NCBI RefSeq assembly: GCF_900168005.1
Contig: NZ_FUYP01000030.1
Span: forward strand, 1-35,332
Source: Sphingopyxis flava
Lineage (GTDB): Bacteria; Pseudomonadota; Alphaproteobacteria; Sphingomonadales; Sphingomonadaceae
Direction of reading: 5' to 3'
DNA: 35,332 nt
Part shown: piece by piece, positions 22,825 to 32,584 of the stretch
Layout of the letters: every line of letters begins with the position of its first letter
Numbering within the stretch: the first letter of the stretch is position 1
The notes under the pieces: model-generated
What the model saw: only the letters and a program-made list of their open reading frames with translations
Told to the model about the DNA's origin: nothing
Databases searched by the model: none
Program-made: the position numbers and the translations under genes

Positions 22825-24894
22825 ATGGATCGGCGAAGGGACGGGTTTGGGACAGCCGCGTGGCGGGCCGCGCTCGCCCTCGCGGTGCTCGCGCTTCTCG
22901 GGCTTGCTGCCGCCCGCGCGCAGCCCACGCATATTCAGCCCAGGCTTGTCGCCGAATCGGCCGCCCCCGCGCCGGGCGGATCCACCACGATCGCGCTGAC
23001 CATGGCGCCCGAGGAGGGCTGGCACGGCTATTGGTCGAACGGGGGCGATGCGGGTTTCGGCCTCATGGTTGAATGGAACGCGCCCGACGGCGTCACGGTT
23101 GGCGCGTTCAATTACCCTGTTCCTGACGCGCTTATTCTCTTTGGCATGATGAACCATGTCTATGAGCATCCTTACGCGCTGCTCGCGGACGTGCGGGTCG
23201 AACGAGACGTGGCGCCCGGGACCGACTTGACGCTTTCGGGCATCGCCAACTGGCTCGCCTGCACCGACAAGGTCTGCGTGCCCGAAAGGGCGGTCATCTC
23301 GGTCAAGCTGAAGGCGGGCGACGGCGCCGTACCTACGCGTGAGCGCGAGCGGTTCGACGCATGGCGTGCGAGGCTCCCGCAGCCCCTCGACCGTGCGGGG
23401 AACTGGGAACGCGCCGGCGGCAAGATCCGATTCGGTGTCCCGCTTCCCCAGGGCACCTCGCTCGATGCCCCCCACCTTTTCGTCGCGACGCAGAATCTGG
23501 TCGATTATGCAGCGCCCCAGGCATTCAGCCGGAGCGGCGACTGGATTATCATCGAGACGGCCGCCAAGGGCGACGCCTCAGGCGCGGTCGATGGCTTGCT
23601 CAAGCTCTCCGACGGCCGCGGGCTCAATGTCCGGTTCGAGCCTGCCGCGGTGCGCCGCACCGGCGAACCGATCCGGACAGCGTCCGATGCGGTAGATGCC
23701 CGGCTCTTTTTGGCGGCGCTCGGCGGCGCGATCCTCGGCGGGCTCATCCTGAACCTGATGCCCTGCGTCTTCCCGATCCTCAGCCTCAAGGCGCTCAGTC
23801 TTGCCCGGTCAGGAGGCGATGCGCGGACGGCAAAGGTCGAAGCGCTGGCCTATACAGCGGGTGCGGTGATGACCGCACTGCTCCTCGGCGCGGCGTTACT
23901 CGCGCTCCGCGCCGCGGGCGAGCAGGTCGGATGGGCGTTCCAGCTTCAGCATCCCGTCAGCGTACTCCTCTTGCTGATGCTAGCGCTGGCGATCACGCTC
24001 AACCTGCTTGGCGCCTATGAACTCCCATCTTTTGGCGGCGGACAGACGCTCGCAGAAAAAGGTGGCGCGGCGGGGGGCTTTTGGACCGGCGCGCTCGCGG
24101 CCTTTGTCGCAACGCCGTGCAGCGGACCTCTCCTGGGCGCAGCGCTTGGCGCGACGCTGGTGCTGCCCGCCTGGGCGGCGCTACCGATCTTTGGCGGGCT
24201 GGGCCTGGGGCTCGCTCTTCCCTTCCTGGCCGTCGGCTTTGTGCCCCCGATTCGGAACCGGTTGCCGCGGCCCGGCCCCTGGATGAGCCGTTTGCGCAAA
24301 TGGATGGCGCTGCCCATGGGGCTGACCGCGCTGGGATTGGCGTGGCTTTTGTGGCGTCAAGCCGGCGCCGCGGGGGGGTGGGTCGCGCTCGGCGCGGTGG
24401 GTTGGACATCGCTCGTGCTGTGCTCTGTCGGGGCGCGTCAAAGAGGGAAAAGCTCGGGCTGGCTCCTTCTCTTTTTGCTGGCCGGCCTGATCGGCTCGAC
24501 ACTCATCGATGCAAGACTATTGACCGGCCAGACCCGCGAAGCGCCGGCGCCGGGACAATCCGGGACCAGATTCTCTCCGGAAGCCCTCGCCGACGCGCGC
24601 GCGACCGGCAAGCCCGTCTTCGTCTATTTCACGGCGGACTGGTGCCTCTCGTGCAAGGCAAACGAAGCGGGTGCGATCAACCGCGAAGCCGTGCAGAAGG
24701 CCTTCAAGAAGAAGGGGGTCATTACTCTTGTAGGTGACTGGACCAACGGGGACCCCGTCATCACGCGCACGCTTGGCGAACATGGACGCAACAGCGTCCC
24801 GCTTTATCTTTGGTACGCACCCGGCGCTGAGACGCCTCTCATCCTTCCGCAGATCCTCACCCCAGGAACGCTGGCCGGGCTGGTGGACAGCTGA
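22825..24894 (+). CDS. DsbD/ScsB-type thiol:disulfide interchange protein
   Basis: A 689-residue membrane protein that passes reducing power from cytoplasmic thioredoxin to the periplasm. After a signal peptide (to about residue 33) comes a periplasmic domain with a redox pair in LACTDKVC (about 144-151). About eight membrane segments follow, with the paired cysteines in NLMPCVFP (about 311) and ATPCSGP (about 430). The C-terminal thioredoxin-like domain has the active site DWCLSC (about 604-609). The large first domain is closer to ScsB/protein-disulfide reductase than to classical DsbD. GGGGA precedes the ATG at 22825. Its TGA overlaps the tlyA ATG by one base (TGATG), indicating coupled translation. 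Confidence 0.92.
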   Translation: MDRRRDGFGTAAWRAALALAVLALLGLAAARAQPTHIQPRLVAESAAPAPGGSTTIALTMAPEEGWHGYWSNGGDAGFGLMVEWNAPDGVTVGAFNYPVPDALILFGMMNHVYEHPYALLADVRVERDVAPGTDLTLSGIANWLACTDKVCVPERAVISVKLKAGDGAVPTRERERFDAWRARLPQPLDRAGNWERAGGKIRFGVPLPQGTSLDAPHLFVATQNLVDYAAPQAFSRSGDWIIIETAAKGDASGAVDGLLKLSDGRGLNVRFEPAAVRRTGEPIRTASDAVDARLFLAALGGAILGGLILNLMPCVFPILSLKALSLARSGGDARTAKVEALAYTAGAVMTALLLGAALLALRAAGEQVGWAFQLQHPVSVLLLLMLALAITLNLLGAYELPSFGGGQTLAEKGGAAGGFWTGALAAFVATPCSGPLLGAALGATLVLPAWAALPIFGGLGLGLALPFLAVGFVPPIRNRLPRPGPWMSRLRKWMALPMGLTALGLAWLLWRQAGAAGGWVALGAVGWTSLVLCSVGARQRGKSSGWLLLFLLAGLIGSTLIDARLLTGQTREAPAPGQSGTRFSPEALADARATGKPVFVYFTADWCLSCKANEAGAINREAVQKAFKKKGVITLVGDWTNGDPVITRTLGEHGRNSVPLYLWYAPGAETPLILPQILTPGTLAGLVDS

Positions 24895-25634
24895 TGGCAA
24901 AGCAGCGCGCCGACCAGCTTCTCGTCGATCGCGGCCTTGCCGAAAGCCGGACGCGCGCGCAGGCGCTGATCCTCGCGGGGCTCGCCTTCGTCGGCGACCG
25001 CAGGATCGACAAGGCGGGCCAGCAGGTCGCGGCAGACGCCGAGCTCAGCGTGAAGGGCCGCGATCACCCATGGGTATCGCGCGGCGGCATCAAGCTCGAT
25101 CATGCACTCTTGCATCTCGGCTGGGATGTCGCGGGCGCGGTCGCGATCGACGTGGGCTCGTCGACCGGGGGCTTTACCGACGTCCTGCTAAGCCGCGGCG
25201 CGACGCGGGTCTATGCCGTCGATTCGGGCACCAATCAGCTCGCGTGGAAGCTGCGCCAGGATGAGCGCGTCATCGTTCATGAACAGACGAGCGCGCGCAT
25301 TCTGACCTCCGAGCATATCCCCGAGCCCATTGACCTCATCGTCTGCGACGCAAGCTTCATCGCGCTTTCGAAGGTGCTGCCGGTGCCGATGTCCTTCGCG
25401 CGCCCCGAGGCGCGGCTCGTCGCGCTGATCAAGCCGCAGTTCGAGGCCGAGCGGCACGAGGTGGGCAAGAAAGGCGTCGTACGCGACGCCGCAGTCCATG
25501 CACGCGTCTGCAGCGAGGTGCGCGCCTGGCTTGAAAGCGAGGGCTGGCCGGTCGCCGATGTGACCCGGAGCCCGATCACCGGGCCGGAGGGCAATGTCGA
25601 ATTTCTGATCGCCGCGGTCAAAGCAGCGTCTTGA
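24894..25634 (+). CDS. tlyA: TlyA-type rRNA 2'-O-methyltransferase
   Basis: A 246-residue RNA methyltransferase, also called a hemolysin A homologue. An S4 RNA-binding domain covers about residues 1-62 (RADQLLVDRGLAESRTRAQA). The FtsJ-like methyltransferase domain follows, with the S-adenosylmethionine loop DVGSSTGGFTD at 86-96, catalytic Lys in SRGGIKLDHAL and KPQFEAER later. TlyA proteins methylate ribose 2'-hydroxyls in 16S and often 23S rRNA and affect capreomycin sensitivity. The ATG overlaps the stop codon of the dsbD-like gene. Hemolytic activity is not implied. Confidence 0.93.
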   Translation: MAKQRADQLLVDRGLAESRTRAQALILAGLAFVGDRRIDKAGQQVAADAELSVKGRDHPWVSRGGIKLDHALLHLGWDVAGAVAIDVGSSTGGFTDVLLSRGATRVYAVDSGTNQLAWKLRQDERVIVHEQTSARILTSEHIPEPIDLIVCDASFIALSKVLPVPMSFARPEARLVALIKPQFEAERHEVGKKGVVRDAAVHARVCSEVRAWLESEGWPVADVTRSPITGPEGNVEFLIAAVKAAS

Positions 25635-25694
25635 CGAGGGGCCCGGCTGTCGCGACACCCGTTCCCGATCGAATTTGCGCAAAGGGGGATGTGC

Positions 25695-26246
25695 ATGAGT
25701 GAATTGGCCACTCCAGGACAGCTTCGCATGTCCTATTGGCGCTGGGCGCTGGTGACGGTTCCGGCGATCGTGCTCCTCGGCAGCCTGTCGGGACTTCTCT
25801 CAGGCAGCGGCTATGGCAATCGCTGGTTCTCAGCGCTCGACCTTCCAGCGATCACGCCGCCCGGATGGGTCTTTGGCACTGTCTGGCCCGCACTCTATAT
25901 TTGCCTGGGTCTGTCGCTCGCGATGGTGCTGCATGCGCGCGGGGCGAAAGGGCGCGGCTTTGCGCTCCTGCTCTTCTTCATCCAGCTTGCCGGGAATCTC
26001 ATGTGGTCACCGCTTTTCTTCGGCGCGCATCAGGTGACGAGCGCGCTCTATCTCATCATCTTCCTCCTGATGGTGACGCTCGCGACCGCCTTTGCCTTTT
26101 CACCGATCCGCAAGGCTGCGGCGTGGCTGCTCGTCCCCTATATGGCGTGGCTCAGCTTCGCGGCGATCCTGACGTTCCAGATCGACCAGCGCAATCCCGA
26201 CGCTGAAACTCTTGTCCCCGCGGCTGCGAGCACCCAAATAGGGTGA
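25695..26246 (+). CDS. TspO/MBR-family membrane protein
   Basis: A 183-residue protein with five predicted membrane helices and the tryptophan-rich motifs of the TspO (translocator protein) family: ITPPGWVFGTVWPALY, QLAGNLMWSPLFFG and AWLSFAAILTFQI. TspO proteins bind tetrapyrroles and cholesterol-like ligands; in Rhodobacter TspO modulates photosynthesis genes. AAGGGGG at 25682-25687 is seven bases before the ATG at 25695 and only one base before the ATG at 25689, so the second ATG is chosen. The last 15 residues are hydrophilic and not conserved. Confidence 0.9.
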   Translation: MSELATPGQLRMSYWRWALVTVPAIVLLGSLSGLLSGSGYGNRWFSALDLPAITPPGWVFGTVWPALYICLGLSLAMVLHARGAKGRGFALLLFFIQLAGNLMWSPLFFGAHQVTSALYLIIFLLMVTLATAFAFSPIRKAAAWLLVPYMAWLSFAAILTFQIDQRNPDAETLVPAAASTQIG

Positions 26247-26280
26247 CGGCAAGGGGCACTCCCCACAAAGGAAGTTTGAC

Positions 26281-26583
26281 ATGCAAAGCGAGAACCGGAT
26301 TTTCGACGACTTCGCCAAGATGCTGAACGGCATCGCCGGGACCGTCGCCGGCGCGGGCCGCGAGGCTGAGGCAGCGATGCGCGAACGCGCAAAGGAATGG
26401 ATCGGCCGCATGGACTTCGTCAGCCGCGAGGAGTTCGAGGCGGTCAAACAAATGGCGGCAACCGCGCGCGCCGAAGCAGAAGCGCTGAAAGCGCGCCTCG
26501 ACAAACTCGAAGGCGCGGCGACACCTTCCGCGGCCCCCAAGAGCGCCGCGAGGCCCGCGGCGCGCAAGCCCAAGGCGCCCTGA
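26281..26583 (+). CDS. UbiK/BMFP-type accessory factor
   Basis: A 100-residue protein of the YqiC/BMFP family (membrane fusogenic protein; in Escherichia coli UbiK, an accessory factor for ubiquinone synthesis). The N-terminal half is an amphipathic helix (FDDFAKMLNGIAGTVAGAG), followed by FVSREEFEAVKQMA and an EAEALKARLDKLE coiled coil typical of the family, and an Ala/Pro/Lys-rich tail. AAAGGAA about eight bases upstream supports the ATG. It lies alone between the TspO and YbjN genes. The fusogenic activity shown in vitro for homologues may not be its main role. Confidence 0.85.
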   Translation: MQSENRIFDDFAKMLNGIAGTVAGAGREAEAAMRERAKEWIGRMDFVSREEFEAVKQMAATARAEAEALKARLDKLEGAATPSAAPKSAARPAARKPKAP

Positions 26584-26695
26584 TCAAAGCGCCGGGCGAT
26601 TCCGCCCGACGCTCGTGAGCGCTCCTGCGACTTGCAGGGACTGGAAATGGCCGGGTGGACTCGCCAGCGGCTCCAACAGACGTTAAAGCGCCCAA

Positions 26696-27202
26696 ATGAG
26701 CGACGATATCTACGACGATGATGACGGCCAGGAGGCGGCACCGATGGAGATGCTGGCCTCCTATTTTGCCGCGCACGACTGGCCGCACGAGATGATCGGC
26801 GAGGACGAGATTGTCGCCACCGCGCAGGGGAGCTGGACGACCTACGAATTGCGCGCCGTGTGGCGTGCCGACGATGGCGTTATCCAGCTCCTCGCCTTCC
26901 CCGACATCCGGGTCGTCGAGGACAAGCGCGCTGTCGCGCATGAAGCGCTGGCGCTGATCAACGAGCAATTGTGGCTCGGCCATTTCGAGCTATGGTCGAA
27001 CAGCGGCACGATTCTGTTCCGCCACGGGATGCTGATTGGAACCAACGCGCCCCTGCGGCTCGACCTCACCGAAACCCTGGTCGAAAGCGCGATCGACGAA
27101 TGCGAGCGCTTTTATCCGGTGTTCCAGTTCGTGCTGTGGGGCGGCAAATCGCCGGCCGAGGCGCTGGCAGCTTCGCTGATCGAAACGCGCGGCGAGGCTT
27201 GA
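26696..27202 (+). CDS. YbjN-domain protein
   Basis: A 168-residue cytoplasmic protein of the YbjN family (putative bacterial sensory transduction regulator). The fold resembles type III secretion chaperones. The family pattern is visible as MEMLASYFAAHDWPHEM near the N-terminus, the VWRADDGVIQLLAFPD strands and a C-terminal ECERFYPVFQFVLWGGKSP block. The first 15 residues are very acidic. No function is established for alphaproteobacterial members; homologues in enterobacteria influence stress and motility. It is separated by about 110 bases from the preceding gene and is convergent with the beta-helix gene. Confidence 0.85.
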   Translation: MSDDIYDDDDGQEAAPMEMLASYFAAHDWPHEMIGEDEIVATAQGSWTTYELRAVWRADDGVIQLLAFPDIRVVEDKRAVAHEALALINEQLWLGHFELWSNSGTILFRHGMLIGTNAPLRLDLTETLVESAIDECERFYPVFQFVLWGGKSPAEALAASLIETRGEA

Positions 27203-27306
27203 GCCCCTCCGCCTTCCAAGCCTGCCTTCTGCGCTAGCCTCCCAACTTCAATGCCGGGCCGGAGACCGGCGTTTCCGCCGATCGAAGGCGCGCGGAGCCG
27301 AGGAGC

Positions 27307-28260
27307 TTAGCGCCTTTCGAACCGGGTGAGCCGCGGCCCGAGCTCATTCGCCCCGATCGCCAGCTCTTCCCCGCTCCAATCGGCGACGAACACCGACGGC
27401 CAACTCACGTCTTGCGAGAGGCGCGCGCGATTGCCCGCGATCGCGAGGCCGCGCGAGGAATTGTCGCGCCCCTCGGCTGCGACCGCGATGAACGCCGAAT
27501 GGTTTTCCTTATCGCGTCCCTGCACGAAAAGATTGTCCGCGATCCGCCCGGTCGAGCCCGATGGCAGGTCGATCATGTAGTTGGTCGCGCGGCCCTGCGT
27601 GTCGTCGAAGCTGTTGTCGCGAATATCGACGCGAGAGGCGCGGGTTTTCAGATAATGGCCCCCGCTCCCCTTTTCAAAGCGGCTGTGCGTCACGATCACC
27701 TGGCCGTAGCTTCCCGTGTACACGCTGTGCGCGCAGCTCAGTCCGCGGTCGCAGCGGCCGAGAGCTGAAAAGGTCGACCGTTCGATCCTCAGCGTCGAGC
27801 GCGGATCATCGGCAGTCAAGATGCCCTGCTCGCTTTGCCGGAACAGGCTGTTCACGACGTCGAGATCGCTCTTCTCGAGCCGGATGCCCGCCCCGTTGCC
27901 ATCGGGAACGCGCATGTTCTGAAAGACAATGCCATCGACCCGTGCCCCCGCGCCGCGAAGCACCAGCGCGGCCTTGCCCTCGCAGGTCACCCCGTCGAAA
28001 ATCGCGCGGCCGGGTTCGGCGGCAACGAAGGCGATGCGCCCCATAGTCTGCACCGCGCAGTCGCGATGATAACCGGGGGCGATGCGGATCGTCCCCTCCC
28101 CGCCGCCGATCGCGTCGACAGCGGCCTGCAGCCGCGAAAAGCCCCTCCCCTCGACGCTGTAAGGCGCGCTCCCCATTTGCGCCGGCGAAGACGCCGGCGC
28201 GAGAAGGAGCGGCAGAGCGAAGAGCGGCAACAGGGGCCGGCGAAGGAGCGTCTTTGCCAT
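27307..28260 (-). CDS. Secreted right-handed beta-helix protein
   Basis: A 316-residue exported protein. A signal peptide covers residues 1 to about 28 (ending SSPAQ). The rest contains repeated short strands of the parallel beta-helix kind, for example ALVLRGAGARVDGIVFQNM, GAGIRLEKSDLDVVNSLF, STLRIERSTFSALG and GQVIVTHSRFEKGSGGH, as in pectate lyase-like carbohydrate-binding proteins. Two cysteine pairs may form disulfides. No catalytic residues of pectate lyases or epimerases could be assigned, so it may be structural or a carbohydrate-active enzyme of unknown type. The ATG at 28260 starts a good signal peptide; an ATG at 28290 would add ten residues that weaken it. It is separated by about 90 bases from the 3' end of metH2. 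Confidence 0.8.
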   Translation of the reverse strand: MAKTLLRRPLLPLFALPLLLAPASSPAQMGSAPYSVEGRGFSRLQAAVDAIGGGEGTIRIAPGYHRDCAVQTMGRIAFVAAEPGRAIFDGVTCEGKAALVLRGAGARVDGIVFQNMRVPDGNGAGIRLEKSDLDVVNSLFRQSEQGILTADDPRSTLRIERSTFSALGRCDRGLSCAHSVYTGSYGQVIVTHSRFEKGSGGHYLKTRASRVDIRDNSFDDTQGRATNYMIDLPSGSTGRIADNLFVQGRDKENHSAFIAVAAEGRDNSSRGLAIAGNRARLSQDVSWPSVFVADWSGEELAIGANELGPRLTRFERR

Positions 28261-28353
28261 GACCCGTCCATAGCCCCAAGCGCACGGCAAGTCGTTTGCG
28301 AAGCTGGTTAACCGGCGCCCTGTCCCCTTATCGGACAGATGCGCCGAGCAAGG

Positions 28354-30975
28354 TTAATCGAGGTTCGGACGAAGCCAGCGCGTTGCGGTCGCAAGATCCA
28401 CGCCGCGGCGCTGCGCATAATCGCCAAGCTGATCCTCGCCGACACGCGCGACGCCGAAATAGCTCGCGTCGGGGTGACCGAAATAGAATCCGGAAACCGC
28501 CGCTGTCGGCAGCATCGCGAAATGATCGGTGAGCGTCGCGCCCGAATTATGTCCCGCATCGAGCAGGTCGAAGAGGATCGGCTTCAAACTGTGATCGGGG
28601 CAAGCGGGATAGCCGGGCGCGGGACGGATGCCTCGATATTCCTCCTTGATGATTGCCTCGGGCGTCAATTGTTCGCCTGGTGCATAGCCCCACAAGTCGG
28701 TGCGCACATGCGCGTGGAGCCGCTCGGCAAAGGCTTCGGCAAAGCGGTCGGCGAGCGCCTTGAGCAAAATGTCGCTATAGTCATCATGCGCAGCCTTGAA
28801 GCGCGCAAGATGCGGCTCGATACCGTGGATCGCCACCGAAAAGCCGCCGATCCAGTCGCCGTCGGGACTGATGAAGTCGGCAAGGCACATGTTCGGCCGC
28901 CCTTCGCGCTTGGCGATCTGCTGGCGCAGGAAGGGGATGCGCACGTGGCGCTCCTCCTCGAGGTGGATGATGACATCGTCGCCGTCGCGCCGACATGGCC
29001 AGAGGCCTGCGACGCCGCGCGCATGAAGCCAGCCTTCGGCGATGATCGTCGCGAGCATTGCGCGCGCGTCGGCAAAGAGGTTGCGCGCGCTCTCGCCGAC
29101 AATCTCGTCGTCAAGGATCGCGGGATAGACGCCTGCAAGTTCCCAGGCGCGGAAGAAGGGCGTCCAGTCGAACCATTCGGCGAGCTCGGCAAGGTCCCAA
29201 TTGTCAAAGGCGTGGACCCCCGGCCTTTCCGGGGGAAAAGGTCGGATATGCTCGTCGATCGCGAAGCCGTTCGCACGCGCATCGGCAATGGGGACAAGCG
29301 GGCTTTGCCCCTTGTTCGCGCGGACGTCGCGGATATGCTGATAATCCTCCTTATAGCCCGTCACGAACGCCTCGCGCCCCGTATCGCTGACGAGCGCGGT
29401 CGCGACCCCGACCGCGCGGCTCGCGTCGAGGACATGGAGGACCGGTCCCTTATAAGCAGGGTCGATGCGCAGCGCGGTGTGCACCTTAGAGGTGGTCGCG
29501 CCGCCGATGAGGAGCGGCATCGTCATGCCAGCGCGCTGCATTTCCTCGGCCACGGTCACCATCTCGTCGAGCGACGGCGTGATCAGACCCGAGAGGCCGA
29601 TCATGTCGGCGTCACATTCCCTCGCCGTCTCGAGGATCTTGGGCCAGGGCACCATCACGCCGAGGTCGACAATCTCGAAGCCATTGCACTGGAGGACGAC
29701 GCCGACGATGTTTTTCCCGATGTCGTGGACGTCGCCTTTGACCGTCGCCATCACGACCTTGCCCTTGCCCTTGGCGCCGGGCTCCTTCTGAGCCTCGATG
29801 AAGGGGAGGAGGTGGGCAACCGCCTTCTTCATGACGCGCGCCGATTTGACCACCTGCGGCAGAAACATCTTGCCCGACCCGAAAAGGTCGCCGACAACAT
29901 TCATGCCGTCCATGAGCGGCCCTTCGATCACCTCGATCGGACGGTCCATCGCGAGGCGCATTTCCTCGGTATCCGCGACGATATGGGCATCGATACCCTT
30001 GACGAGCGCATGCTCGAGCCGCCTGCGAACCTCCCAGCCGCGCCATTCTTCGGCGGCCTTTTCCTGCGCGGCGTCCTTGCCCTTGTAGCGTTCAGCGAGC
30101 GCAATCAGCCGCTCGGTCGGGCTTAATTCCTCGCCGTCCGCCTTGCGGTTGAGAATGACGTCCTCGCAGGCCTCGCGCAGTTCAGGATCGATCGCATCGT
30201 AAACATCGAGCTGCCCTGCATTGACGATCGCCATGTCGAGCCCGGCGGGAATCGCGTGATAGAGAAAGACGCTGTGCATCGCGCGGCGCACGACTTCGTT
30301 ACCGCGAAAGCCGAACGACAGGTTTGAAAGTCCGCCCGAAAAATGCGCGTGCGGGCAGCGAACGCGCAGTTCCTTTACCGCTTCGATGAAATCGACCGCA
30401 TAATTGTCATGCTCCTCAAGCCCCGTCGCGATGGCGAAGATATTGGGATCGAAGATGATGTCTTCGGGCGGAAAGCCGATGCTGAGGAGCAGCTTGTAGG
30501 CGCGCTCGCAAATCTCGATCTTGCGTGCTTTCGTGTCGGCCTGCCCGACCTCGTCGAACGCCATCACCACGACCGCGGCGCCATAGGCCAGGCACTTGCG
30601 CGCGTGACTCAGAAAAATCTCCTCGCCCTCTTTCATGCTGATCGAATTGACGATCGGCTTGCCGGGCACGCATTTGAGGCCCGCCTCGATCACGTCCCAC
30701 CTCGACGAGTCGATCATCACCGGCACGCGCGCAATGTCGGGCTCGGCGGCAATCAGCTTCAAAAAGGTCGTCATGGCGCGCTCGGCGTCGAGCAGCCCTT
30801 CATCCATGTTCACGTCGATGACTTGCGCGCCATTTTCGACCTGCTGGCGCGCAACCTCGACCGCGGCGGCGAAATCGTCGGCGAGGATCAGCTTCTTGAA
30901 CGCCGCCGATCCGGTCACGTTGGTGCGCTCGCCGATATTGACGAAGGAAGAGGAGAAGGAAGAGCTGTTCATCAT
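28354..30975 (-). CDS. metH2: Methionine synthase, pterin-, B12- and activation-domain subunit (split MetH)
   Basis: A protein of about 873 residues lacking the homocysteine domain, which is encoded separately by the metH1 gene upstream. The pterin-binding domain begins at [16 protein letters not shown] and spans about 10-270. The cobalamin cap and B12-binding domain follow, with the cobalt-binding His in [11 protein letters not shown] at about 410-420. The S-adenosylmethionine activation domain covers about 545-865 ([12 protein letters not shown] is its signature). Together the two subunits make methionine from homocysteine and 5-methyltetrahydrofolate. The start is unclear: ATG at 30975 fits homologues, but a TTG at 30996 overlaps the stop of the upstream GNAT gene as TTGA, which would couple them. 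It ends the operon sahR-metF-metH1-GNAT-metH2. Confidence 0.93.
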   Translation of the reverse strand: MMNSSSFSSSFVNIGERTNVTGSAAFKKLILADDFAAAVEVARQQVENGAQVIDVNMDEGLLDAERAMTTFLKLIAAEPDIARVPVMIDSSRWDVIEAGLKCVPGKPIVNSISMKEGEEIFLSHARKCLAYGAAVVVMAFDEVGQADTKARKIEICERAYKLLLSIGFPPEDIIFDPNIFAIATGLEEHDNYAVDFIEAVKELRVRCPHAHFSGGLSNLSFGFRGNEVVRRAMHSVFLYHAIPAGLDMAIVNAGQLDVYDAIDPELREACEDVILNRKADGEELSPTERLIALAERYKGKDAAQEKAAEEWRGWEVRRRLEHALVKGIDAHIVADTEEMRLAMDRPIEVIEGPLMDGMNVVGDLFGSGKMFLPQVVKSARVMKKAVAHLLPFIEAQKEPGAKGKGKVVMATVKGDVHDIGKNIVGVVLQCNGFEIVDLGVMVPWPKILETARECDADMIGLSGLITPSLDEMVTVAEEMQRAGMTMPLLIGGATTSKVHTALRIDPAYKGPVLHVLDASRAVGVATALVSDTGREAFVTGYKEDYQHIRDVRANKGQSPLVPIADARANGFAIDEHIRPFPPERPGVHAFDNWDLAELAEWFDWTPFFRAWELAGVYPAILDDEIVGESARNLFADARAMLATIIAEGWLHARGVAGLWPCRRDGDDVIIHLEEERHVRIPFLRQQIAKREGRPNMCLADFISPDGDWIGGFSVAIHGIEPHLARFKAAHDDYSDILLKALADRFAEAFAERLHAHVRTDLWGYAPGEQLTPEAIIKEEYRGIRPAPGYPACPDHSLKPILFDLLDAGHNSGATLTDHFAMLPTAAVSGFYFGHPDASYFGVARVGEDQLGDYAQRRGVDLATATRWLRPNLD

Positions 30976-30992
30976 GATGTCCAGGGGAGGGT

Positions 30993-31517
30993 TCAAAGGG
31001 CGAGCGGGCGCGCGAGGACGCGGTCATCGTAAAACTTGCCCCCGACATTGAAGCGGCGCGTTCCGATGTCGGCAAAACCCTGTTTGCGATAGAAAGCGAG
31101 CGCCCGCTCGTTGCGAGCATAAACGCCAAGGAGCAGGCGGCGATGCCCCTCGGCGGCAATGACCACCTCCCGCATCAGCGCCGCGCCCATGCCGCTGCCA
31201 TGAAAGCGGGAGAGCGAATAGATGCGTTTTAGCTCGATATCACCCGCCTCCGCTGCGTCGAGAGCGGGCTTGCCGACGAGCGCAAAGCCGACCGGCGCGC
31301 CGCCCGGCTCTGCCTCGGCAAGCCATGCCCGCCCGCCCGACGCCAAAGCCGCGCGATAGGCCGCTTCGCTGTGCTGCGCGGCGCAATGCGCGGTGATCGC
31401 TGCGCCGTCGAGAATGCCGGCAAAGGTCTCGAGAAAGGTCGCAGCGCCAATCAGCGCCAGGGCTGGCGCATCATCCCCTCCCGCCTCGCGGATAGTCCAT
31501 GCCGGTCCGTCCTCCAT
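30993..31517 (-). CDS. GNAT-family N-acetyltransferase
   Basis: A 174-residue acetyltransferase. The acetyl-CoA-binding motif A is visible as [17 protein letters not shown] (about residues 105-121), after the ELKRIY strand, and motif B as [13 protein letters not shown] (about 139-151). The ATG overlaps the metH1 stop by one base (TGATG), and its stop overlaps a possible TTG start of metH2, so it is translated as part of the methionine operon. The substrate is unknown. Position suggests a link to methionine or its toxic analogues, as some GNAT enzymes acetylate methionine sulfone or sulfoximine, but that is only an inference. Confidence 0.87.
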   Translation of the reverse strand: MEDGPAWTIREAGGDDAPALALIGAATFLETFAGILDGAAITAHCAAQHSEAAYRAALASGGRAWLAEAEPGGAPVGFALVGKPALDAAEAGDIELKRIYSLSRFHGSGMGAALMREVVIAAEGHRRLLLGVYARNERALAFYRKQGFADIGTRRFNVGGKFYDDRVLARPLAL

Positions 31518-32584
31518 CAGGACGCGGCCGCCATGGTAAAGGGTTCAAGCCCGGCGAGGCGCGTGCGCACCGGCATGTCGGGAATGTAGCGCGGGACAAG
31601 GCCCTCGATGGCGCGGGCCATCGCGGCGATATGCGCCGGCGTCGACCCGCAGCAGCCGCCGAGAATATTGACCTGGCCATGTTCGGCCCATTCGCGAACC
31701 AGCCCCGCGGTTGTCTCGGGCTGCTCGTCATATTCGCCAAGTTCGTTCGGCAGGCCCGCGTTCGGATAGACCATCACCAGCGTATCGGCGAGGTCTGAGA
31801 GAACGCGCACATGCGGGCGAAGCTGCGCCGCGCCGAAGGAGCAGTTGAGCCCGACGGTGAGCGGGCGCGCGTGACGCACGGCGTACCAGAAGGCCTCGAC
31901 CGTGTGGCCCGAGAGGTTGCGGCCCGAAAGATCGGTGAGGGTCATCGAGATCATCAGCGGCAATTCGCGCCCCACTCTGGTCTCGGCCTCGAGCGTTGCG
32001 GCGATCCCGGCCTTGGCATTGAGCGTGTCGAAGATCGTCTCAATGAGGATGAAATCGGCTCCCCCCTCAGCAAGCGCGATCACCTGTTCAAGATAGACAT
32101 CCTTGAGCTCGTCGAAGTCGATTTCGCGATAGCCCGGGTTATTGACGTCGGGCGAGAGCGACAAGGTCTTGTTCGTCGGCCCGACCGCGCCTGCAACATA
32201 TCGGCGGCGGCCATCGATCGCCTCGAACTTGTCGGCCGCTTCGCGCCCGAGCCGGGCGCTTTCGCGGTTGATGTCAGCGACCAGCGCCTCGGCGCCATAG
32301 TCGGCCTGGCTGATCCGGTTGGCGCTGAAGGTATTTGTCGACACAATGTCGGACCCCGCCGCGAGATAGGAATCGCCGATCGCGGCAACGACGTCGGGGC
32401 GCGTCAGCGCGAGGATGTCATTATTTCCCTTCTGGTCGTGCGCGAGCCCAAGCGTGCCTGCATAATCCGCTTCCTCAAGCTTGCGCAGCTGGATCTGCGT
32501 GCCCCAGCCGCCGTCGGTGAGCAGGATTCGCTCCTTGGCCGCGGCGCTCAGTGCCTCGCGGGCCGTCGACGATTTGGTCGTCAT
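31517..32584 (-). CDS. metH1: Homocysteine S-methyltransferase subunit of split methionine synthase
   Basis: A 355-residue protein made of only the homocysteine-binding barrel of methionine synthase. It starts with the typical ILLTDGGWGTQIQ block. The zinc-binding cysteines are in GLNCSFGA (about residue 246) and GGCCGSTP (about 310-311). It needs the metH2 product for methyl transfer. The ATG overlaps the metF stop as ATGA, and its stop overlaps the GNAT start. Splitting of MetH into two genes is a known feature of several alphaproteobacteria. Confidence 0.94.
   Translation of the reverse strand: MTTKSSTAREALSAAAKERILLTDGGWGTQIQLRKLEEADYAGTLGLAHDQKGNNDILALTRPDVVAAIGDSYLAAGSDIVSTNTFSANRISQADYGAEALVADINRESARLGREAADKFEAIDGRRRYVAGAVGPTNKTLSLSPDVNNPGYREIDFDELKDVYLEQVIALAEGGADFILIETIFDTLNAKAGIAATLEAETRVGRELPLMISMTLTDLSGRNLSGHTVEAFWYAVRHARPLTVGLNCSFGAAQLRPHVRVLSDLADTLVMVYPNAGLPNELGEYDEQPETTAGLVREWAEHGQVNILGGCCGSTPAHIAAMARAIEGLVPRYIPDMPVRTRLAGLEPFTMAAAS

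Noticed and set aside
27258..27270. Hairpin GCCGG-AGA-CCGGC between the YbjN and beta-helix genes
   Set aside because: Only five pairs and a three-base T-run; possible but not supported as a terminator.
28320..28338. Small hairpin (CTGTCC with GGACAG) after metH2
   Set aside because: A six-base stem with no T-run; too weak to call a terminator.
28339..30126. A 595-codon open frame on the plus strand
   Set aside because: It is antisense to metH2, which has clear domains throughout.
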